Source: Planctomycetaceae bacterium (GTDB lineage: Bacteria; Planctomycetota; Planctomycetia; Pirellulales; Pirellulaceae). From it: DNA of 64,000 bases. Positions 42,787-50,346 of the stretch are shown one piece after another (position 1 is the stretch's first letter; each line of letters opens with the position of its first letter). The notes under the pieces are model-generated. The model worked only from the letters and a program-made list of their open reading frames with translations, searched no databases and had not been told where the DNA came from. A program made the translations under genes and the position numbers. Location: assembly GCA_020638995.1 (NCBI GenBank), contig JACKHM010000003.1, forward strand, positions 868,001-932,000, given 5' to 3'.

Positions 42787-42944
42787 TTGTCAGCCACTTT
42801 GTTACGCACACTGTCGGTTTCGTGGACTTGAGGTCACTACTCCTCTTTGCCGATACCGAGCACGTCCCGACTAACGCTGTTGTCGAGCACATGGCGTCAC
42901 TAGCACACCTGCTCTCACTATTGCCGGAAGGAACAACCCGATGA
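42774..42944 (+). pseudogene. frameshifted C-terminal part of the 42052 nuclease gene
   Basis: Reads IYKLIVSHFVTHTVGFVDLR, SLLLFADTEHVPTNAVVEHM, ASLAHLLSLLPEGTTR-stop, with no initiator and no ribosome site. Composition is fully coding-like and its TGA overlaps the ATG of the next gene (ATGA), as a normal gene end would. Hence the original nuclease gene ran 42052-42944. Confidence 0.6.
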
Positions 42945-43438
42945 GCGAGTTCAATGGATTCAGCGATGCGGCTAAGCTCTACGCCAAAAATTTGGCAATC
43001 GTCACGGCAATGAAGGAGGTCTTCGAGCAGGAGATCACTCGGTACCTAGACGTACTGGTCGAAGCAGTTCGAGATCAACTTGACACGAGTTACTTTCGAG
43101 ACGAAGTGAAGACGAGTTACCGTTATTGGTGGATTGGCAAAGAAGATGAATCGAGCGACAAATACACCAGAATCTGGTTTCCTGCTCGTATGCCTGAGAT
43201 TCTTACCAGCAGAGTGTTGCGGTTACACATCCAGGCACCACCGACGAACACGGAACGAGTAACTATGGTGAAGCAGCTGCTCGCGAGGCAGGGTCTTGAT
43301 TTCCTTAAGTCAAGCAAAACGCCGTATGCCCACGCTGATGCGATTATCAAGTGCGAGGAGGCGGACATGATTGAATCGCCAGCGGCAAATGTCGCGACGC
43401 TGCTCCAAGAACTTGCCTGCATTGATGGTATGTGCTGA
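42941..43438 (+). CDS. hypothetical partner of the PD-(D/E)XK protein
   Basis: 165 residues. ATGA overlap with the nuclease tail ties the two genes into one unit. Contents: SDAAKLYAKNLAIVTAMKEV helix, VEAVRDQLDTSYFRDEVKTS, YRYWWIGKEDESS..RIWFP, and a helical end. The 'YRYWWIGK..' strand with W/Y cluster is found in restriction or toxin-associated proteins of unknown fold. Likely a defence pair with the nuclease. Confidence 0.6.
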   Translation: MSEFNGFSDAAKLYAKNLAIVTAMKEVFEQEITRYLDVLVEAVRDQLDTSYFRDEVKTSYRYWWIGKEDESSDKYTRIWFPARMPEILTSRVLRLHIQAPPTNTERVTMVKQLLARQGLDFLKSSKTPYAHADAIIKCEEADMIESPAANVATLLQELACIDGMC

Positions 43439-43452
43439 TATGTTAGAGGCAG

Positions 43453-43647
43453 TCACGACTCCATGCGGGCCGCGAGAACTGTTGAAGCGGCGTTGTGAAA
43501 CTCCGCAGTCATCTGCTCACCCGCTACCACCCCGATCGCTTGCTCCACAAACTTACTCGCCTCCCGACACTCCGCCCCGGCAAAGCCCTTCGTCTCCAGC
43601 CGTGTTTCACCAGTCGGTGACACGATGATTTCGATTACTTTGTTCAA
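43453..43647 (-). CDS. DUF2997 domain protein
   Basis: 64 residues from a TTG preceded by GGAGG. MNKVIEIIVSPTGETRLETK GFAGAECREASKFVEQAIG is the standard DUF2997 pattern ('I.v.i.p.G.v...v.G..G..C......le..lG'). The Cys is the conserved one. It overlaps the DUF1257 gene by TTGA. In cyanobacteria and plastids DUF2997 lies beside Ycf35 (DUF1257). Confidence 0.85.
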   Translation of the reverse strand: MNKVIEIIVSPTGETRLETKGFAGAECREASKFVEQAIGVVAGEQMTAEFHNAASTVLAARMES

Positions 43648-44012
43648 GCGGCACCTCCGACGTTGATGGTTAGTTTCACGCTGCCGTCGGCAAGCTGGAC
43701 CTCGGTGACACCGTGACCTTGGCGACGGGCTTCGAGCTTGGCTTTTTCGACGGCGTACGATTGCAGAAAAGCATCCAGATGTTGCTGCTCGCCCCATCTG
43801 CCGTTGTAGTTGTCGTACTTCAACTCGCCGGACGACAAGTTGCAAACAACTGGATACCTCCAGTCTGGCAACTGCACACCGAGACCGTTGGCATGGCCGC
43901 TGAACAGACGGTGCGTTCCTTGAACTGGTGACGGCAGACGCAGGCGATCACAGGCGGAACGTACCGCCGTGGCGTCGCGGACTTCGGTTTTGATGTTAAC
44001 GATGTGGCTCAA
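43644..44012 (-). CDS. DUF1257 (Ycf35-like) protein
   Basis: 122 residues from a TTG preceded by AGGAG, chosen because MSHIVNIKTEVRDATAVRSA is the usual DUF1257 start ('SHi..i.t.i.d...L..AL..LG'). Later YPVVCNLSSGELKYDNYNGR WGEQQHLDAFLQSYAVEKAK and a strand pair with VTEVQLADGSVKLTINV close the domain. Ycf35 is of unknown function in plastids. Overlaps the DUF2997 gene. Confidence 0.85.
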   Translation of the reverse strand: MSHIVNIKTEVRDATAVRSACDRLRLPSPVQGTHRLFSGHANGLGVQLPDWRYPVVCNLSSGELKYDNYNGRWGEQQHLDAFLQSYAVEKAKLEARRQGHGVTEVQLADGSVKLTINVGGAA

Positions 44013-44171
44013 TTGTTGGCTCCTTTGATAAGTGTAATGGCAATCAACAAACAAAAACTGCATACACCACGGCGGAAATGGGACCACTGGCTGTCGGATA
44101 CGCGATATCGCTAGAATCGAGGGCCATCACTAACGTCGGCTCGGGGTCGCGTCCACAAAGGGAAGCTCATC

Positions 44172-45416
44172 TTGGATTCTCGCAATCGCGAAGACGGACC
44201 ACCGATCAGCGGTGGTCTGGATGCAATGCTGAAAGCCGAGGCCGAGGGGAAGGTCTGGCTGAATTCCGTTGGCACCATGATGTCGCTCATGCTCGGCACC
44301 CTTACCGCAATGGCAGAGTTGGAATGGCAGCGACAAAACAAGGAACTCGCCGAGGATCTTTATGAAGCCGAGATGCAACGACATTCATCATCGCTCGTCC
44401 AAATCCTCACAGGCGAAAACCCCAGGTACGCAGTCCTTCCCTGGAATACAGATCCCAATCAGCTGGCGACATCGCTGGTTGAACGGCTTGGCTTGAACTT
44501 AGACGAAGATGATCGACCTATCGAATACGATTTGAGCTACGCGATTCCAGATGCCGTGGGACTGCTTAGAGTCGCCGTTTTCACGAGTCTCACGCTGTAC
44601 ATCATGAAAGGCATCACTGCCGATGAATACGTACAGAGACTGGAAGAGGCGGCAAAGGAACGTGCGTATGACTTCTTAGGGCTTCCGGAAGGTTCAATCG
44701 ATTTCGTTGCAGCGGAAGAACCCAAGTTAGAGCGATCTCGAATTCGTGCCCCTCGATCAAATGACAAAGAAAGCACCGAACCCGCAATGGAAAACTCACA
44801 AGTTTCAACTGGCATCGTTTATATCCTCACCAACCCTGCCATGGATGGCTACATCAAGATAGGGAGGACTGATTCTGACCTGACACAGCGGATGAAATCC
44901 CTTGACACAAGTGGCGTGCCATTGCCTTTTGAATGCTACTACGCTGCAAGCGTCGCGGATTCAACATTTGTCGAGAAGCGTCTGCATGAAGCGTTTGCTG
45001 ACCGGCGAGTACGCAAGAACAGAGAGTTCTTTGAAATGCCTCCCGAACAGGCCAGGGCCGCCCTACAGCTCGCCGCAATTGCTGAGGTAAAGGTCGGCGA
45101 GGACGTCTATGAATCTGAAGACGACCATGCCGCACTCGAAAAAGCCAAGAAGAAGATGGCCAACTTCGAGTTCTCAATGATCGGATTGGAGGGTGGGGAA
45201 ACACTTCATTTCAGCAAGAATCAAGACGTCACTTGCACGGTAGCTGGAAATAAAAGTGTTCTGTTCGCTGGCGAAGAAACAAGCATTTCCAAAGCGGCTC
45301 TCATCGCACTCCAGAACGAAGGGTACGAGTGGGGGCAAGTCCAAGGGACGAAGTACTGGGAGTATCGCGGTAGAACTCTCCACGATCTCAGGCTTGAGGC
45401 ACAAGCTGAAGGTTAA
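44172..45416 (+). CDS. GIY-YIG (T5orf172-like) nuclease-domain protein
   Basis: 414 residues from a TTG preceded by GGGAAG. Helical N-terminus (1-190) with one short hydrophobic patch. GIY-YIG core about 215-295: GIVYILTNPAMDGYIKIGRT, LTQRMKSLDTSGVPLPFECY, VEKRLHEAFADRRVRKNREF FEMPPEQA, the T5orf172/MUG113 form. C-terminal 340-414 has KSVLFAGEETSISKAALIAL and WEYRGRTLHDLR, a small module often beside GIY-YIG nucleases. Plus-strand insert between DUF1257 and the membrane pair. A TAGAAT box lies at about 44111. Confidence 0.8.
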   Translation: MDSRNREDGPPISGGLDAMLKAEAEGKVWLNSVGTMMSLMLGTLTAMAELEWQRQNKELAEDLYEAEMQRHSSSLVQILTGENPRYAVLPWNTDPNQLATSLVERLGLNLDEDDRPIEYDLSYAIPDAVGLLRVAVFTSLTLYIMKGITADEYVQRLEEAAKERAYDFLGLPEGSIDFVAAEEPKLERSRIRAPRSNDKESTEPAMENSQVSTGIVYILTNPAMDGYIKIGRTDSDLTQRMKSLDTSGVPLPFECYYAASVADSTFVEKRLHEAFADRRVRKNREFFEMPPEQARAALQLAAIAEVKVGEDVYESEDDHAALEKAKKKMANFEFSMIGLEGGETLHFSKNQDVTCTVAGNKSVLFAGEETSISKAALIALQNEGYEWGQVQGTKYWEYRGRTLHDLRLEAQAEG

Positions 45417-45434
45417 TCGATCCGTATGGCGTCC

Positions 45435-45953
45435 TCAGAACGGCGGCTCTTCCTCGCTAACTGCTCGGGCTCTCTCCCCGATGGCCGGTCGATCATTCCT
45501 CGTGCCCAGCAACTCCGGCGATTGCCGCACCAGCTGGCTGATCAACACTTCGCTGACGTCTTCGTCTTGGTCACGCAACCCGTGCAACAGATACCAGCAC
45601 AACACCAACGGCAACGCTGCGACCAGCAACACGCCGGTCGTGCTGATCACGGGAGCAAGCACAGACTCAAAACGTCGCTCGGTGGCAATTGCCTTTCGCT
45701 CTGATTCCAACTTGTCCCGTTGTAGTTGCAGGTCACGTTGCAGTTCGTTGTGTTCGTGCCGTGAGTCGGCAATAGCGTTTACGAGTTGCTTGCTTCCTTC
45801 GGCGATTTCGTGCTGCGTGCGAGCGACTTCCTGGCGTTGTCTGACAACTTCCTGGCTGGTATCAGCAAGTTGATTGACCAGTCGCTCGTTCGGCGAGTCA
45901 CATCCGACTGCGATCACCAGGATGATCGCGAAAGTACCGAGTCGGTTCTTCAT
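45435..45953 (-). CDS. lipoprotein with coiled coil and membrane helix
   Basis: 172 residues; GGAG ribosome site. MKNRLGTFAIILVIAVGCDS is a lipobox (VGC, Cys18). A long coiled coil follows (RLVNQLADTSQEVVRQRQEV, QLQRDKLESERKAIATERRF) and then a membrane helix (ISTTGVLLVAALPLVLCWYL). The end is acidic. I recognise this architecture as one of a pair of planctomycete proteins found with the small helix protein upstream; its start overlaps that gene. Confidence 0.75.
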   Translation of the reverse strand: MKNRLGTFAIILVIAVGCDSPNERLVNQLADTSQEVVRQRQEVARTQHEIAEGSKQLVNAIADSRHEHNELQRDLQLQRDKLESERKAIATERRFESVLAPVISTTGVLLVAALPLVLCWYLLHGLRDQDEDVSEVLISQLVRQSPELLGTRNDRPAIGERARAVSEEEPPF

Positions 45954-46089
45954 CAAGGTTAGGGCTCCAGAAGGCAAGAAGACGGTTCAGTAGCTTCTGC
46001 AGGCAGCGTCGAAATCGCACCTCGCGGACGAGCAGGGCAACGGCCACGAGCAATGCAAACGAGAAGCTGGCGACGATGGTTTGATTCAT
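45898..46089 (-). CDS. 63-residue membrane protein, partner of the coiled-coil lipoprotein
   Basis: MNQTIVASFSFALLVAVALL is the membrane helix, followed by basic VREVRFRRCLQKLLNRLLAF and a Pro/Asp-rich tail. Ribosome site GGAGA. Its 3' end overlaps the next gene by 56 bases in another frame, a strong overlap for two real genes; the pair is conserved in the planctomycete sequences I can recall. Confidence 0.7.
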   Translation of the reverse strand: MNQTIVASFSFALLVAVALLVREVRFRRCLQKLLNRLLAFWSPNLDEEPTRYFRDHPGDRSRM

Positions 46090-46463
46090 AGGCAGGTCTC
46101 CGAGAAAGGGGCTGAAATGCGGGTTGGGAATGCTATGCCGTGGGCATCATGTGATTTTGACGCGGAAGGGGCAGGGATTTAGGTTTCAGCGGACGAAGCT
46201 TGCTAACTCGACGTCCGCCAGCGGGATCATGTCTGAGAAACCGGCCCTTTCGGCCCATCGTGGGTCGGTTGGGCCTATTGGGCCGATTCTGGGACCATAC
46301 CCACCTAGCCGCTCCAAAAGTAGATGACCATGCAGCCCGCAAACCGTATATTGGACGGCTCGTTACGACTCGCCACGGGCACCACAATGGGAACGCATGG
46401 CAAACAACAACTCCGAGACCGAACGCAGTGTGAACGCATCTACGAATTAGAGGAGGCTACGCC
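46090..46463. other. 374-base intergenic region with GGGCC repeat element and TATATT box
   Basis: It separates the minus-strand membrane pair from the plus-strand 46464 gene. Besides the GGGCC element (46248-46290) it carries ACCGTATATTGGAC at about 46337-46350, which recurs as ATCGTATATTGGGC near 48307. These matching positions show that the two intergenic stretches are old copies of each other. Confidence 0.5.
46248..46290. repeat. GGGCC inverted-repeat element, copy 2
   Basis: Imperfect left arm TTTCGGCCCAT (46248-46258) and right arm ATTGGGCCGAT (46277-46287), 29 bases apart. The 21 bases 46270-46290 are the exact inverse complement of 25485-25505. It lies about 160-200 bases upstream of the 46089 start. 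Confidence 0.6.
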
Positions 46464-47231
46464 ATGAGCATTCACGTTGGAAACCCGTCAAAATTTAATT
46501 CAGTCAAAGATGCAGTTCGGGAGATACCGCCAAGTGAGTTGAACCGCCCTACCATATCTACCGTTCCGATGCTGTCGCTGATGATCCACGCTGAAGAGAC
46601 ATTCAACGGTATCGTCAAGAAACTCGGAATGGATAGCTACGAACAACTAATACTCGAATACACGGCTGGGCCATTTGATGGAAAGGGTCAAGCGTCGCAT
46701 ACGGACGTGATGTTGCTGAATGCCGAGCAATCGCTTGCGATTGAAGCAAAGTGGACGGAAGGCATGTACCCCAAGGTGTCCAAATGGAAGAACTCTGGAA
46801 AAGACCCGAAGAATCGAGAAGCGGTGCTTCGAGGCTGGTACAGCAAGCTCATCGACGATCCCGATTCGATGCTCGATCAAAAGTACGACCAGCTGATTTA
46901 TCAAATGATTCATCGGGCAGCGTCTGCTGCTTCGGCTGCCAAGAACCCAAACATGGCGTACTTCTTGTTTCGACTGGGTGACGAGTCAGAGGGAGCCAAA
47001 CCGCAGAAGATGATCGACAAGCTAACAAATCTATGGACCGCTCTTCGCGAACCGTTTCCGTTTCACGTCGTCGAGATACCCATGAAAGAAAGTGTCGGTT
47101 ATCGGAAGATCAAGGACTTACCGAAAAGGAAAGACTCGACCGCTGAAAAGGTCTCGGAAGTGCTACAAGGAAATGAAGCGATCTTCGACTTTCTGGAGCC
47201 AAAACTCACCACTATCGGATCAGAGCCATGA
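46464..47231 (+). CDS. PD-(D/E)XK-like hypothetical protein
   Basis: 255 residues; ribosome site AGGAGG. The core SHTDVMLLNAEQSLAIEAKW has Asp81, Glu94 and Lys96 in the D-(X)n-ExK nuclease arrangement, preceded by a conserved helix and ILEYTAGPFDG, and followed by QLIYQMIHRAASAASA and a YFLFRLGDE strand. Resembles a family I loosely associate with DUF6946. Probably a restriction-like nuclease; lies beside broken type I restriction genes. Confidence 0.65.
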   Translation: MSIHVGNPSKFNSVKDAVREIPPSELNRPTISTVPMLSLMIHAEETFNGIVKKLGMDSYEQLILEYTAGPFDGKGQASHTDVMLLNAEQSLAIEAKWTEGMYPKVSKWKNSGKDPKNREAVLRGWYSKLIDDPDSMLDQKYDQLIYQMIHRAASAASAAKNPNMAYFLFRLGDESEGAKPQKMIDKLTNLWTALREPFPFHVVEIPMKESVGYRKIKDLPKRKDSTAEKVSEVLQGNEAIFDFLEPKLTTIGSEP

Positions 47232-47310
47232 CCGCGTCGTCGGACTTATCCTAAGACGCCCTCGTCGAGCAACCAGCCACCGCACTGACTGAAGAGTTCT
47301 CCATGCTGCA

Positions 47311-47580
47311 ATGCTAAAAAGGGTTTCGACCTTGGATGCGAACAGCTTAAGGCAACGTGGCTACACCCTGCTGAAAACGCAAAAGGAAGCGAAGCTGGTC
47401 CTCGACTGGAGAAAGAAACAACGGACCCGTGCCGACGTTTACGCGACGGTCAAGACAATCCTCGACGACCTCCCACGGGCCTACACGCCTGAGCTTTACC
47501 AGCAGAAATGCGACTTGGTCTACCAGCACGTCTTCGATAGCTATCAGGGCGAGGGGAAGAGTATTTATGCGGCGGGATGA
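47311..47580 (+). pseudogene. hsdR: hsdR C-terminal fragment (type I restriction)
   Basis: From about residue 24 the fragment reads KEAKLVLDWRKKQRTRADVY, ILDDLPRAYTPELYQQKCDL, VYQHVFDSYQGEGKSIY, the standard end of type I restriction subunit R. The first 20 residues are unrelated, so the start codon is fortuitous. The motor part is 1.6 kb downstream (49168-50139), meaning the gene has been cut and the pieces rearranged. Confidence 0.8.
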
Positions 47581-47729
47581 CGTTGTAAATTTTACTGAGG
47601 GGACGCCAGTGGTGAAGTGTCGTTGATGCATACTGACACGGAAAACGAGCGGTCATTGAGCGGATGTTCACAATGCGGCGGTCCACGTAATCATCGAAGC
47701 AAATCGTAACACATCGGGGTATCGATAGG

Positions 47730-48185
47730 ATGAGTAAGAGAAGTGAACTGGATTTGACAGGGATTGCAACTGAGCTTCTACCATTCGCCGAAACAACAGA
47801 GAGCAGAGAGATCCTTGCCACCTTAAGTTCGGACTCCAGAAATGGAGGTAGGAGTGGCAGCAAGGCGATGCACACTCTTGAGAGTGAAATCCATACAAAT
47901 GAATTTCGAGATCCTATACTTATTGTTCTCTACGCAGCAATTCTGGCGATAAGGGGAGAGCTTGATCTTGCTTTCGGAAATCTACGGATTGCCGGTAGTG
48001 AGTTGAGCGAAACACAAGCACTGAAAGGTCTGCAAGTTACTGCACTCATTCGACATGTAGTTTCGGAAACAAACAGGCAGGAGAATTCAAAAGGATATGA
48101 AACCTATACCGACGACAGAAGACGCACAGTAATGGAAAAGGAATGGCAAAGGTCAAGAACAGGTCGTCGCCGTCGCAATAAATAA
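47730..48185 (+). CDS. hypothetical soluble protein
   Basis: 151 residues, richer in A/T than its neighbours. MSKRSELDLTGIATELLPFA, a helix IVLYAAILAIRGELDLAFGN and a basic end (SRTGRRRRNK). Helical throughout, with a TPR-like LAIRGELDLAFGNLRIAG segment. Isolated on the plus strand among restriction remnants. Function unknown. Confidence 0.5.
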   Translation: MSKRSELDLTGIATELLPFAETTESREILATLSSDSRNGGRSGSKAMHTLESEIHTNEFRDPILIVLYAAILAIRGELDLAFGNLRIAGSELSETQALKGLQVTALIRHVVSETNRQENSKGYETYTDDRRRTVMEKEWQRSRTGRRRRNK

Positions 48186-48525
48186 ATGAAGACGCGAACG
48201 CCCCCTATGCTTCCAGAATCGGCCCATTCGAACCAGTTGTGGGCCGGTTGGGCCGATTCTACAAAGGTAGACCGCCTTGTCGCTGATTAGCTGGCTGACC
48301 TTGCGAACTGAACATCGTATATTGGGCGTCTGCTCGTCGAACTACTTTCCGGCGTGTTGGACGTGGAAGACCGCGACATCGACGCGGTCGTGACCAGCGA
48401 GGCATTGGAGGAGGCGACTGCATAACGTTGATTCGCAACAACCAAGGTGCTGATTACATGAAGTCGACGACTATCGAAAGCCGAACGATCCTACACCACA
48501 GGCAATTGACAAGGAGCATACCCCC
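48186..48525. other. 340-base intergenic stretch with GGGCC element and a coding-like remnant
   Basis: After the repeat element (48213-48258), codons 48306-48425 on the plus strand read YIGRLLVELLSGVLDVEDRD then IDAVVTSEALEEATA-stop with no initiator, the tail of a lost gene. The TATATTGGGC at 48309 matches the one at 46340. Confidence 0.4.
48213..48258. repeat. GGGCC inverted-repeat element, copy 3
   Basis: AGAATCGGCCCA (48213-48224) and its exact complement TGGGCCGATTCT (48247-48258), 22 bases of spacer. The longest perfect arms of the three copies (12 bp). Confidence 0.6.
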
Positions 48526-48987
48526 GTGAACATTCCGAAATTGACGCTCTTCGTGGTCTTGGCTACCTCCGTGGCGGTTGGTTGTTCAAGTGGTTCAAAG
48601 GAGCCGATGGCGGAGGTCGTTGAGACCAAGGACCCGGTTGAGGAGTTTCGATCTCTCTTCGTCACAGATTCCGAACCGTACAAGAAGGTCTACAAAGATG
48701 AGATCGAGGAGACAAGCAATTACAGGGCCCAGCACAAGACAGGCTTAGTAGTTTTGCGAGACAGTATTGCCATCGATGTTCGCAATACCGACTCACTCGT
48801 GACACCTTTTGTTGGCATTGTGACCTTCAAGTTTCAACAAGTCACGTTCACCGATTACGGAAGTTCCCGTAACATACGGGGGAACCCATGGGCACTCGCT
48901 CAGACACACGCAACTTCGACGGTAAGTTCGAGTTTGCTTGGCAAAACAATCAATGGGTCGAAAGCGGATTTCAGTCAAGGCTCCTAG
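48526..48987 (+). CDS. lipoprotein, 5' part of a frameshifted gene
   Basis: From a GTG after AAGGAG. MNIPKLTLFVVLATSVAVGC is a lipobox (VGC). The mature part reads DPVEEFRSLFVTDSEPYKKV, then strands (GLVVLRDSIAIDVRNTDSLV, IVTFKFQQVTFTDYGSSRNI). After the GGGGG run at 48876-48880 the frame turns into low-quality sequence, while frame 3 continues the protein in the next segment. Confidence 0.55.
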   Translation: MNIPKLTLFVVLATSVAVGCSSGSKEPMAEVVETKDPVEEFRSLFVTDSEPYKKVYKDEIEETSNYRAQHKTGLVVLRDSIAIDVRNTDSLVTPFVGIVTFKFQQVTFTDYGSSRNIRGNPWALAQTHATSTVSSSLLGKTINGSKADFSQGS

Positions 48988-49079
48988 TTGGTGGCAAAAG
49001 TCCTCATGGTTGGCAAGATGACAATGAGGGCGGATGGGACTTGCCGCTGGAAGAACTACGCGGGGCCATAATGCGTTAA
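48882..49079 (+). pseudogene. 3' part of the frameshifted 48526 lipoprotein gene
   Basis: Reads EPMGTRSDTRNFDGKFEFAW, QNNQWVESGFQSRLLV and LPLEELRGAIMR-stop. The 'F.F.W.nnqW' strand continues the upstream beta domain. A one-base change in the GGGGG run explains the break. No ribosome site for independent translation. Confidence 0.55.
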
Positions 49080-49167
49080 CCCTAACTCGTTGCGGCTACA
49101 TTCAAGCTAGGTATCGCCTTCGGCAGTCATCAGCTCTCGGTTCACCTGTTCGACCAGTTCGTACAGG

Positions 49168-50139
<972 letters not shown>

Positions 50140-50346
50140 TTGCTTTGTATCCACCGAAAGGGTAGCCTAACTTCTCGGTTTCTCAAGCTATCGAAGTCGC
50201 TTGATGCAAGTTCTAGTCGAGGGCATCGCTAACGAACACGATCGTCGTAGCTGTCGTGCCTCTCGGGAAGAGTTAAATCGCAATGCTGCCAAAGCTGGGC
50301 CGCACGCCTATAGCTGGGGGCGGCAACTTTTTCATGGGAGTTGGCG

